Positions 16,895 through 24,049 of a stretch of DNA of 41,832 nucleotides are shown piece by piece. The stretch comes from Candidatus Alangreenwoodia gallinarii (GTDB taxonomy: Bacteria; Bacillota; Clostridia; Peptostreptococcales; Anaerovoracaceae), in the NCBI GenBank assembly GCA_904398315.1, contig CAJFPD010000002.1, positions 1 through 41,832 of the forward strand, in the 5' to 3' direction. Below the pieces are notes generated by a model. That model had not been told where the DNA came from. It did no database searches and worked only from the letters and a program-made list of their open reading frames with translations. A program made the translations under genes and the position numbers. The first letter of the stretch is position 1; the number at the start of each line of letters is the position of its first letter.

Positions 16895-16924
16895 CTGCAG
16901 TCTCCGCTTTTGGCGGGACTGCAG
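16895..16924 (+). other. hairpin between hydG and hydF
   Basis: CTGCAGTCTCCGC and GCGGGACTGCAG form a 12-bp stem with one bulge around a T-rich loop, 28 bases after the hydG stop. It is followed by ACCATTTCAAAA rather than a T-tract, so it is more likely a transcript stabiliser or processing site than a strong terminator. Confidence 0.5.
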
Positions 16925-16985
16925 ACCATTTCAAAACCCGAATATACAGAATACTTAAAACACAGAGACTGTGAGGTGATATTTC

Positions 16986-18257
16986 ATGAGCTTAAACAGC
17001 ACTCCATCCGGAGAACGTGTCCATATCGGCTTCTTCGGCCGGCGTAATGCCGGAAAATCAAGCGTCGTCAACAGAGTGACCGGTCAGGATCTCTCCGTGG
17101 TCTCCGAAGTAAAGGGGACGACCACCGATCCCGTTATGAAAGCCATGGAACTCCTTCCTATGGGTCCGGTACAGATTATCGACACACCGGGAATCGATGA
17201 CGAGGGGACTCTGGGCGAACTGAGAGTCCGCAAAACAAAACAGATTCTCAACCGCACCGATGTGGCTGTTCTCATCGTCGACGGCACTCTGGGACTGACC
17301 GGAACGGAAAAAGAGATGATCGATCTCTTCACCGAAAAGGAGATCCCCTATCTGATCGTCCTCAACAAAAGCGATCTTTTTTCCGGCGATCCGGCCGGCG
17401 TGCGGAAAATCATCTCCGACGCCGTTGAAACCGGAAAGAGCTGCCGCATTCCTCCGTCTGAGGAACGCTTCGTTACCGTCAGCGCCGTCACCGGCGAAGG
17501 CATACAGGAACTGAAGGAGCGTATCGCCCGTCTTACCCCGACGGACGATCTGACCATGAGACTCGTGGGAGATCTGCTGGAACCGTCGGACTTCGCCGTA
17601 CTCGTCGTTCCCATCGACAGCGCCGCGCCGAAGGGGCGCCTTATCCTGCCGCAGCAGCAGACCATCCGCGATGTCCTCGAAGCAGGCGCCACTGCTGTCG
17701 TCGTCAAAGAACGCGACCTGAAGGATACTCTGGCCTCTCTCGGAAAAAAGCCCCGCATAGTCATCACCGACAGCCAGGCTTTCGCCTCCGTCAGCGCTGA
17801 TACGCCGGATGATATCTGGCTTACTTCCTTTTCGATCCTCATGTCGCGCTACAAAGGGACGCTTCATCCGGCAGTCCGGGGAGCCGCGGCTATCGAAACA
17901 CTCAGGGACGGCGACCGCGTTCTGATCTCGGAAGGCTGCACCCACCACAGGCAGTGCGACGATATCGGCTCGGTCAAACTGCCGCGCTGGCTCGGGGAAT
18001 ATACGGGAGCAAAACTCGAAATCGAACTCTCTTCCGGCAGAGAATTTCCGGAAGATCTGTCCCCTTACCGGCTGATCCTTCACTGCGGCGGATGCATGCT
18101 CAACGAACGTGAGATGAAATACCGTCAGAAGTGCGCTCAGGATCAGAATATTCCGATGACAAATTACGGCATCGCCATCGCCTATATGAACGTTATTCTC
18201 CGGCGAGCCACCGCCATGTTCCCCGATATTGCTAAGGAACTCCCTTCTCTGGCCTGA
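16986..18257 (+). CDS. hydF: [FeFe]-hydrogenase maturation GTPase and scaffold HydF
   Basis: The 423-residue protein starts with a GTPase domain: P-loop GRRNAGKS (18-25), KGTTTDPV (switch I), DTPGIDD (G3), NKSD (G4) and SAVTGEG (G5). A dimerisation region follows. The C-terminal cluster-binding domain has the HydF-specific motif C-x-H (Cys318, His320) and HCGGC (Cys367, Cys370). HydF holds the binuclear iron precursor assembled by HydE and HydG and passes it to apo-hydrogenase. AGGTGATATTTC precedes the ATG. All key residues are present, so the protein should be active. A strong bidirectional terminator follows at 18269-18324. Confidence 0.96.
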   Translation: MSLNSTPSGERVHIGFFGRRNAGKSSVVNRVTGQDLSVVSEVKGTTTDPVMKAMELLPMGPVQIIDTPGIDDEGTLGELRVRKTKQILNRTDVAVLIVDGTLGLTGTEKEMIDLFTEKEIPYLIVLNKSDLFSGDPAGVRKIISDAVETGKSCRIPPSEERFVTVSAVTGEGIQELKERIARLTPTDDLTMRLVGDLLEPSDFAVLVVPIDSAAPKGRLILPQQQTIRDVLEAGATAVVVKERDLKDTLASLGKKPRIVITDSQAFASVSADTPDDIWLTSFSILMSRYKGTLHPAVRGAAAIETLRDGDRVLISEGCTHHRQCDDIGSVKLPRWLGEYTGAKLEIELSSGREFPEDLSPYRLILHCGGCMLNEREMKYRQKCAQDQNIPMTNYGIAIAYMNVILRRATAMFPDIAKELPSLA

Positions 18258-18268
18258 CAGACAGGCAT

Positions 18269-18324
18269 AAAAAAGCCGGGAGCAGGCTGCAGCATCATCC
18301 TGCAGCCCTTCCCGGCTTTTTTTC
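18269..18324. terminator. bidirectional terminator between hydF and modA
   Basis: AAAAAAGCCGGGA at the left pairs with TCCCGGCTTTTTTT at the right, enclosing a second stem GGCTGCA/TGCAGCC. The A-tract on one side and T-tract on the other make it suited to both converging transcripts. It begins 12 bases after the hydF stop and ends just before the modA stop. Confidence 0.88.
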
Positions 18325-18326
18325 TT

Positions 18327-19169
18327 TTACTCTGTCACCTGTGTGAATCCGACTTCAGTAAAGAATGCCATCGCTTCATCTGTAGAGAGATAATCTACAA
18401 ATTTCTGAGCAGCTTCCTTGTTTTCGGAATGTTCCATGACAGCCACCGGATAGATAACCTGTCCGCCCGTCATTTCGGCGGTAGCATAGCCTACCGGAGT
18501 CATTCCCGCGGAATAAGCATCCGTCGCGTATACAATACCGCAGTCAGCAGCGCCTGAGGATACCTTTGAGGTAACATCCTTTACGTTGGAGCCATAAGTA
18601 ATAATCCCCTTATCTACCATTTCCTGCTCGTTCAGGCCGAGATACTTCAGAATTTCCGAAGTGTACTGGCCTACCGGAACATCCGCATTACCCATGCTGA
18701 AGATCAGATCATCGCTGCTCTGAGCCGACTCGATAGCCGCTTCGAAATCATCCCAGCTGGCGATATCACTTCCCTCGGCTACCACCAGAGCGCATTTGTT
18801 TTCCAGAAGATTCTTTCTCGTGCCATCCATGACAAATCCGCCCTCCTGCAGAGCATCCATCTGCGTCTGAGCCGCGGAGAGGAAGATATCGCACTCCGCA
18901 CCGGATTCGATCTGTGTCTGCAGCGTACCGGAAGAATCGTAAGTAGCCACGATATCCACACCCGGATTTTCTTTTTCGTAAGCTGCGATTACTTTATCCA
19001 TGGATTCTGTCATTGAAGCTGCTGCGGACAGATACAGGGTTGTCTCAGTTCCGGAGCCTTCATCACTGCTTCCGGCCGCAGAACCGCCTGTACCCGTATC
19101 GCTGCTGCATGCGCAGAAAGCTGCCACCATCGCCAGAGACAGCGCAATCGCAAGAATTTTTTTCTTCAT
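18327..19169 (-). CDS. modA: molybdate ABC transporter substrate-binding lipoprotein
   Basis: The 280-residue protein has a lipoprotein signal (MKKKILAIALSLAMVAAFCACSS, lipidated Cys at about residue 21). It then shows the ModA pattern LYLSAAASMTESMDKVIAAY, YDSSGTLQTQIESGAECDIFLSAA and late VYATDAYSA. The SAAAS and SSGTLQTQI segments carry the Ser and backbone contacts that hold tetrahedral molybdate or tungstate in this family. I start at the ATG at 19169, which has AAGGAG 8 bases upstream; the frame is open further. It is the last gene of a modB-modC-modA row but lies 184 bases from modC, so it may have its own promoter or be expressed at a different level. Confidence 0.92.
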   Translation of the reverse strand: MKKKILAIALSLAMVAAFCACSSDTGTGGSAAGSSDEGSGTETTLYLSAAASMTESMDKVIAAYEKENPGVDIVATYDSSGTLQTQIESGAECDIFLSAAQTQMDALQEGGFVMDGTRKNLLENKCALVVAEGSDIASWDDFEAAIESAQSSDDLIFSMGNADVPVGQYTSEILKYLGLNEQEMVDKGIITYGSNVKDVTSKVSSGAADCGIVYATDAYSAGMTPVGYATAEMTGGQVIYPVAVMEHSENKEAAQKFVDYLSTDEAMAFFTEVGFTQVTE

Positions 19170-19353
19170 TTCTAAACTCCTTTTCCCTAAATATAACTTA
19201 TACTGTAAGATGCCTCCGATCCTCTTTTCTCTTTCCGGAAACCGCCGGAAAACAGAAAAAATGTCTTCAGCGATATATCTTTCACGCGGATCCTCTGCCG
19301 GCATATCCTCCGCCGGCGTCTCTCTCCGCCGCAAAGATCCTATATATACCCGT

Positions 19354-20415
19354 CTATTGATTCATCACCAGAACATTCTCCGGCTCCAGGTAAATCCTCA
19401 CCTGTGTCTTATCCTGAAGCATTCCCCACTCCCGCTTAGAGACGGTGATATGCAGATCGGAATATTCCGTTGAAACACCGCCGCAGCGCAGCAGAAGGAT
19501 CATATCGTTCAGATCTTCGATAGCCCGGAGGACATCGCAGACAATCACATTATCCTTCTGGCCCGTAGCGAGATGATGAAACGGCTGCCGCAGGCCGATA
19601 TATTTTACGCCTGCTGTCACCTCTCTGGAGGTTCTGACGGAAATACCCCAGTCGGCTGCCATGACGCGATGACCGTCGATGCGTTCCGCTCTGGAAAAAT
19701 TCTTGCACCCCGTCAGAAGAGCGCTCTGATAGGTGCGAGGATTTTCAAATATCTCCTTCTTTTCGTCGAAGCAGTCCACATGACCGTCGGAGATGACAGC
19801 GATATGATCGCTGATGCGATACACCTCGTCGCGGTTATGCGATACGAGAATCGACGTCCCGTCAAACTCTCCAAGGACTTTCATCAGCTCCTGTTCCAGT
19901 TCCCATCTCAGGAAACTGTCCAGAGCGGAAAACGGCTCATCCAACATCAGGATACGAGGCCGCGATACCAGAATTCTCGCCAGTGCCACCCGCTGCTGCT
20001 GACCTCCGGAAAGCTGACGCACACTGTGCTTTTCCAGACCGTTCAGATAAAACTTCTCGACAGCCCTCCTGCATTCCTCCGCCTTTTCCTTTTTCGGCAT
20101 GTCCAGCGTCTTCATGCCCATCATGATATTCTGCTCCACATTCATATTCGGAAAGAGAGCATAATTCTGAAACAGCAGTCCTACCCGGCGCTCCTGCACC
20201 GGAACATCGATCTTCTGACTGCTGTCGAACAGTGTTTCTCCGTCGATACGGATATAGCCCTCATCCGGTCTGACGATTCCGGCGATACAGCGCAGCGTCA
20301 TACTCTTTCCGCAGCCCGATGCCCCCAGCAGAGCCAGCGTTTCATTGCCCACGTGGAGTTCCTCCTCCAGCACAAAACCGCCGAAGTCCTTTCGTATCTT
20401 CATGTCGAGCGACAC
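19354..20415 (-). CDS. modC: molybdate ABC transporter ATP-binding protein
   Basis: The 353-residue ATPase has Walker A LLGASGCGKSMTL, Q-loop LLFQNYALFPN, signature RQLSGGQQQRVALAR, Walker B ILMLDEPFSALDS and switch region LVSHNRDEV. This is the set of the ModC/CysA/MalK group. Residues from about 230 to 353 form the C-terminal regulatory part (TOBE/MOP-like), which in ModC can bind molybdate and inhibit transport. It is six bases downstream of modB, so the two are surely co-transcribed. The start lies just after the modB stop, with the ribosome site inside the end of modB (GGGGGTGATGAACC). Confidence 0.9.
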   Translation of the reverse strand: MSLDMKIRKDFGGFVLEEELHVGNETLALLGASGCGKSMTLRCIAGIVRPDEGYIRIDGETLFDSSQKIDVPVQERRVGLLFQNYALFPNMNVEQNIMMGMKTLDMPKKEKAEECRRAVEKFYLNGLEKHSVRQLSGGQQQRVALARILVSRPRILMLDEPFSALDSFLRWELEQELMKVLGEFDGTSILVSHNRDEVYRISDHIAVISDGHVDCFDEKKEIFENPRTYQSALLTGCKNFSRAERIDGHRVMAADWGISVRTSREVTAGVKYIGLRQPFHHLATGQKDNVIVCDVLRAIEDLNDMILLLRCGGVSTEYSDLHITVSKREWGMLQDKTQVRIYLEPENVLVMNQ

Positions 20416-20421
20416 GGTTCA

Positions 20422-21117
20422 TCACCCCCTCGTCCCCGCCGGAGCCGCTTTGGAACGTGTCTCTTTGTCTTTTCTCTCAAAGAGATTGACCGCCAGCAGT
20501 ACGACAGCAGAAATCGCCAGATTAATCATGACCCATATGAAAGCTCCGTGATTGTCGTTCAGAGTCCAGAGCTGATAGACCGTCGTCGAGATCGTCGCCG
20601 TCTTGCCCGGCGTGTAGCCGGACACCATACTGGTGGCTCCATACTCGCCGAGGCCTCTCGCAAAGGAGAGTACCAGACCTGCGATTATGCCCTGTTTGCA
20701 GTACGGCATCATGATCCTCCAGAAAATATATGTGTTGGACAGGCCGAGAGTCTGAGCCGAATAACGCAGCGTCTCGTCAAATCCCTCAAAGGCTCCCCTA
20801 GCCGTGCGGTACATCAGAGGAAATGCGACGACGGCGGAAGCGGCTACGGAAGACTGCCAGTTCATGACCAGCCGCAGTGACCAGTGCTCATATACCCACG
20901 AGCCCAGCGGCGTCGCCGGAGCCAGAAGCATGAGCAGAAAGTATCCCACAACCGTCGGCGGCAGGACGAGAGGCAGCGTCAGTATGACATCCAGCGCTCC
21001 CTTCAGAAGCCGGGGCAGTTTTGCCACATAGTAGGCGAAAAAGATGCCCAGAAAAAATACGATAACCGAGGAAATCACCGCGATACGCAGTGAATTCCAC
21101 AACGGGAATAAATCCAT
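20422..21117 (-). CDS. modB: molybdate ABC transporter permease
   Basis: The 231-residue protein has five or six membrane helices and the cytoplasmic EAA loop of binding-protein-dependent permeases (ETLRYSAQTLGLSNTYIFWR). It also contains the ModB/CysT hallmarks LTLPLVLPPTVVGYFLL and ARGLGEYGATSMVSG. It forms the channel for molybdate or tungstate. I use the ATG at 21117, preceded by AGAGGTTATC, since the extra residues of the longer frame look non-coding. It is the first gene of the transport row; the order B-C-A differs from the common A-B-C. An AT-rich upstream region with a perfect dyad at 21218-21234 may be its control site. Confidence 0.92.
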   Translation of the reverse strand: MDLFPLWNSLRIAVISSVIVFFLGIFFAYYVAKLPRLLKGALDVILTLPLVLPPTVVGYFLLMLLAPATPLGSWVYEHWSLRLVMNWQSSVAASAVVAFPLMYRTARGAFEGFDETLRYSAQTLGLSNTYIFWRIMMPYCKQGIIAGLVLSFARGLGEYGATSMVSGYTPGKTATISTTVYQLWTLNDNHGAFIWVMINLAISAVVLLAVNLFERKDKETRSKAAPAGTRG

Positions 21118-21217
21118 AGATAACCTCTTTCTGATGTTTTCCTTTAAATCGGATTCAGTATAACATAAAAAGATATAAGTTTCCACATTTTCAATTTGGT
21201 TTAGTTTAAAAAAAATA

Positions 21218-21234
21218 GATTATACGTTATAATC
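21218..21234. promoter_or_regulatory. perfect dyad upstream of modB
   Basis: GATTATACGTTATAATC is a perfect 7-bp inverted repeat with a 3-base centre, about 100 bases before modB. Both arms contain TATAAT, one on each strand, so it may be an operator overlapping -10 boxes. It shares a TTATA/TATAA core with ModE-type sites, but a ModE homologue is not in the window. Confidence 0.45.
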
Positions 21235-21458
21235 CTGTTTTCCAATCTGTTTGAAATATTTTCGGATGTTTTCTATTATATCGATATGTTAAAGAAAAAG
21301 AAAGTATATTTTAAAGATATATACCTTTTCAGAACCATTTTTTTCTGTTTTGATTCGTGCTATACAGGTATGCACAGACATAACGAGTTTTACCGTCGGA
21401 TAATTTTGCGGTTTCTGTACTGTTTCCGAAACCGAAGAGAGGAGCTGAATCGCTTTTC

Positions 21459-21487
21459 TTGAAAGAAAATCCCGGAAGGTCTATAAT
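21459..21487 (+). promoter_or_regulatory. promoter of the CLC transporter gene
   Basis: TTGAAA (21459-21464), a 17-base spacer and TATAAT (21482-21487) form a near-consensus housekeeping promoter. The transcript would begin near 21494, about 98 bases before the start codon. Confidence 0.75.
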
Positions 21488-21591
21488 GTCATCTGTTCTT
21501 CCGCGGAAGACATCAGATACAATAACACCGTCCGTTCTCAGGACGGAATATCGGATATCAGAAAAAGAAACTGACAGAGGTGATCAGGCAG

Positions 21592-22908
21592 ATGAAACAT
21601 TTTCTTAAAAATTTTATAGAAAAAAAACGGAAAGACCGCTGCAGTCTCCCGCTTTCCGCTCTGACGACAACACTGCGTCATGCATTCCGCCATTTCCGGC
21701 TCTTTCTGAAATGGCTCGCTGCCGCTGCCGTTCTCGGCGTCATCTGCGGACTGGCCGGAACGCTGTTTCACTTTCTCATCGACACCGCCGCCGGACTCTT
21801 CGGCCGTTTCGGCGTTCTTCTCTATTTTCTGCCGGCTGCAGGTCTCTTCACGGTCTTTCTCTATCATATAGCGCAGATATACGATGATGAGGGTACAAAT
21901 TCCATACTCCGCGCCGCGCGGGCAGAGACAACCTCGGCATTCCGCGTCACACCGCTGATCTTTTTCTCCGCCTTTCTCACACATCTCTGCGGCGGTTCCG
22001 CAGGCCGTGAGGGCGCTGCCCTGCAGATCGGCGGCAGTCTCGGCTCTTTTCTCGCCCGGAAACTTCATATGAAAAAATACGAACAGCAGATGTTCGTCAT
22101 GTGCGGTATGAGCGCATCGTTCAGCGCCGTCTTCGGCACGCCGCTGACCGCCGCCTTTTTTGCCATAGAAGTCGCCGGCGTGGGAAATGTCTTTTACGCG
22201 GGGCTCGTCCCTTCTGTCGCGGCATCGTTTATCGCCGATCTGATCGCCCGGTACTTCGGCGTATCATCGCCGTCTTTTTCCCCGGCGGAGATTCAGGCGG
22301 TCACCGTTCCGGTTTTTATCAGGGTGATTCTCCTTGGCATTTTCTGTGCCCTGCTCAGTATCGCTTTCTGCAGAATCATGCATCTGGCAGCCGGGCTGTA
22401 TCGCAAATATTTTCCGAACGCTTATCTGAGAATCTTCGCCGGCGGCCTGATCGTCATCGCGCTCACTCTCCTATCCGGCTCGGAAGATTATAACGGCAGC
22501 GGCATGAATATCATCTCCGCAGCCCTTGCCGGAAGCGCGCTTCCCGCCGCATTTCTCATCAAAATGCTGATGACCGCCGCCACGTCGGGAGCCGGCTATA
22601 AAGGAGGCGAAATTATTCCCGCCATGTTTATCGGCGCCTGTTTCGGATGTACCGTCGCTCCCCTGATCGGCATCGATCCTGCCTTCGGCGCGGAGATCTG
22701 CCTCATCGCCGTATTCTGCGGTTCCGTCAACTGTCCGGTAAGCAGCATCCTGCTCAGCGTGGAATTTTTCGGCAGCGGCAATCTCCTCCTGTTCGGCACC
22801 GCATCCGCTGTAAGCTATATGCTCAGCGGCTACTACAGTCTCTACAGCGCTCAGAAATTCATGAACTCCAAGACGAATCCGCTCCCTGTCCGCAGATCGG
22901 CAAAATGA
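21592..22908 (+). CDS. CLC-family anion/proton antiporter, possibly fluoride type
   Basis: The 438-residue membrane protein shows the CLC fold landmarks GGSAGREGAALQIGGSLGS and FGTPLTAAFFAIEV, plus the later GAGYKGGEIIPAMFIGACFG (the GxFxP-like segment). The glutamate of GREG is the gating/proton glutamate. Two details differ from chloride CLCs: the GSGIP segment reads DEGTNSIL and GREGP reads GREGA. From memory, a G-x-N-x-L segment and a GGSAGREG context are features of the CLC-F fluoride/proton antiporters, so this may export fluoride. A chloride role is the alternative. AGAGGTGATC precedes the ATG at 21592; the frame is open from a GTG at 21580. It is a single-gene unit with its own promoter. 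Confidence 0.85.
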   Translation: MKHFLKNFIEKKRKDRCSLPLSALTTTLRHAFRHFRLFLKWLAAAAVLGVICGLAGTLFHFLIDTAAGLFGRFGVLLYFLPAAGLFTVFLYHIAQIYDDEGTNSILRAARAETTSAFRVTPLIFFSAFLTHLCGGSAGREGAALQIGGSLGSFLARKLHMKKYEQQMFVMCGMSASFSAVFGTPLTAAFFAIEVAGVGNVFYAGLVPSVAASFIADLIARYFGVSSPSFSPAEIQAVTVPVFIRVILLGIFCALLSIAFCRIMHLAAGLYRKYFPNAYLRIFAGGLIVIALTLLSGSEDYNGSGMNIISAALAGSALPAAFLIKMLMTAATSGAGYKGGEIIPAMFIGACFGCTVAPLIGIDPAFGAEICLIAVFCGSVNCPVSSILLSVEFFGSGNLLLFGTASAVSYMLSGYYSLYSAQKFMNSKTNPLPVRRSAK

Positions 22909-22930
22909 GACTTTTCCGCTGCAGCGCTGT

Positions 22931-23773
22931 CTACAGTTCAAAATTCATCTCTCTCCGTTTGAAATGATGCTCCTTGTAGTCCAGCAGATAGGCCAGACAT
23001 CTGCCTTGAATTCTGCTGGCCGCTTCGATATACCGGTCGATGCGCTTTTCTTCGATCAGCCCCAGATTTCCCGCCGATGTCAGGCGATCGATCTGATCCT
23101 CCGCGATCAGATGAGGTATCGACATCCGGATATTATTCTCATAAACTCTGCGCATATACGGATCCAGCTGTCCGTCGTCAAACAGACGATATTCGGCGAT
23201 ATTGTACAGATCGTCAAATCCGTGGATCACCGCATATCCCTCATCGTATTTTCTCATGTTATATTCGTCAAAATAAGTAAGGCTCGACTGGATATAGCCC
23301 CAGCGCCTGTTTTCATTGTGACTGGCGATGACAAAGCGCTTTGCCTCTCTGCCGTCCAGATTCATATCCAGCACATTGAGCTCCGTAAATTCCGTACAGC
23401 GGTCGAATGTCTTCTCCCCCAGCGTCTGCAGCGAGCTGGGCAGCGTAAAGCTCTTCAGCTGCACACAGCCGGCAAAGGCATACTGACCCAGTGAACGCAG
23501 CTGTCTTCCCGCCGCAACATTTGTAAGATTTTTACAGTCACGAAATGCGGAATTTTCTATCGCCTGGACGGAATCCGGAATGACCACACTCGTCAGTTTT
23601 CCGTTTCCCTTGAACGCGGAAAATCCGATTCTCTTCAGCGGCGCGCCATCCACATAAGACGGGATGACGATCTCCGACGCTTCCGGATCGGAAAAAGAGG
23701 TCAGTATGACATTCGTTCCGTCATTCGTAAATTTATATCCCTTCAGATCCTTTTCGCTCTTTTTTTCTGCCAT
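22931..23773 (-). CDS. cytoplasmic leucine-rich-repeat protein (BspA-like LRR)
   Basis: The 280-residue protein has no signal peptide. Residues about 15-150 are BspA-type repeats of the form 'I-x-x-x-A-F-x-x-C-x-x-L-x-x-x-x-L-P-x-S-L', for example VIPDSVQAIENSAFRDCKNL and SLGQYAFAGCVQLKSFTLPS. Residues about 150-280 are charged and helical (YNIAEYRLFDDGQLDPYMRR, IAEDQIDRLTSAGNLGLIEE) and unrecognised. GGGAGG lies 7 bases before the ATG at 23773. Unlike the two LRR proteins at 32.5-36.8 kb it lacks cohesin and dockerin parts, so it is a separate, presumably intracellular protein. Similar LRR proteins with this kind of tail occur in clostridia without known function. Confidence 0.75.
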   Translation of the reverse strand: MAEKKSEKDLKGYKFTNDGTNVILTSFSDPEASEIVIPSYVDGAPLKRIGFSAFKGNGKLTSVVIPDSVQAIENSAFRDCKNLTNVAAGRQLRSLGQYAFAGCVQLKSFTLPSSLQTLGEKTFDRCTEFTELNVLDMNLDGREAKRFVIASHNENRRWGYIQSSLTYFDEYNMRKYDEGYAVIHGFDDLYNIAEYRLFDDGQLDPYMRRVYENNIRMSIPHLIAEDQIDRLTSAGNLGLIEEKRIDRYIEAASRIQGRCLAYLLDYKEHHFKRREMNFEL

Positions 23774-24001
23774 TTTCTCTCCTCCCTTCACTTTCTGACA
23801 ACCCGGATCGTCCCCGCCGCAGACGACCATCTCTATTATATTTCAGCGAAAAAAAGAAAGAAACCGTAAATTTTATCCCGACATCTGCATAAGATGTATG
23901 CAGGCCTGCAGAATCACGTCCGGACAGCAGACTGCAGATCCGGTGAACAGACTGCAGAAATAACCGGAAAAACAGAAAAAAGGGAAAGAAAACCGGAAAC
24001 A

Positions 24002-24017
24002 ACTGTAAATATACAGT
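24002..24017. promoter_or_regulatory. dyad upstream of asnB
   Basis: ACTGTAAATATACAGT is a 6-4-6 perfect inverted repeat 33 bases before the asnB start codon. It could be an operator. It does not fit the 17-base GlnR/TnrA pattern of nitrogen-regulated genes. Confidence 0.3.
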
Positions 24018-24049
24018 AAAAAAGAAAAAAAGAAAGGACTGATGATATC

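Larger units (their letters stand above)
21118..21591. promoter_or_regulatory. divergent control region between modB and the CLC gene
   Basis: No gene is seen here. The left half is strongly AT-rich and contains a dyad at 21218-21234. The right half has the CLC-gene promoter at 21459-21487 and two small hairpins in the expected leader, around the palindrome TCTTCCGCGGAAGA (21497-21510) and CCGTCC/GGACGG (21528-21546). No fluoride riboswitch or molybdenum-cofactor riboswitch pattern was recognised. Confidence 0.5.

Noticed and set aside
21480-21592. A fluoride riboswitch before the CLC gene
   Set aside because: The conserved 5' GGNGAUGG segment and its pairing partner were not found; only small unrelated hairpins are present.
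24002-24017. A GlnR/TnrA nitrogen-control box before asnB
   Set aside because: The dyad is 16 bases with a 4-base centre and lacks the TGTNA-N7-TNACA spacing.
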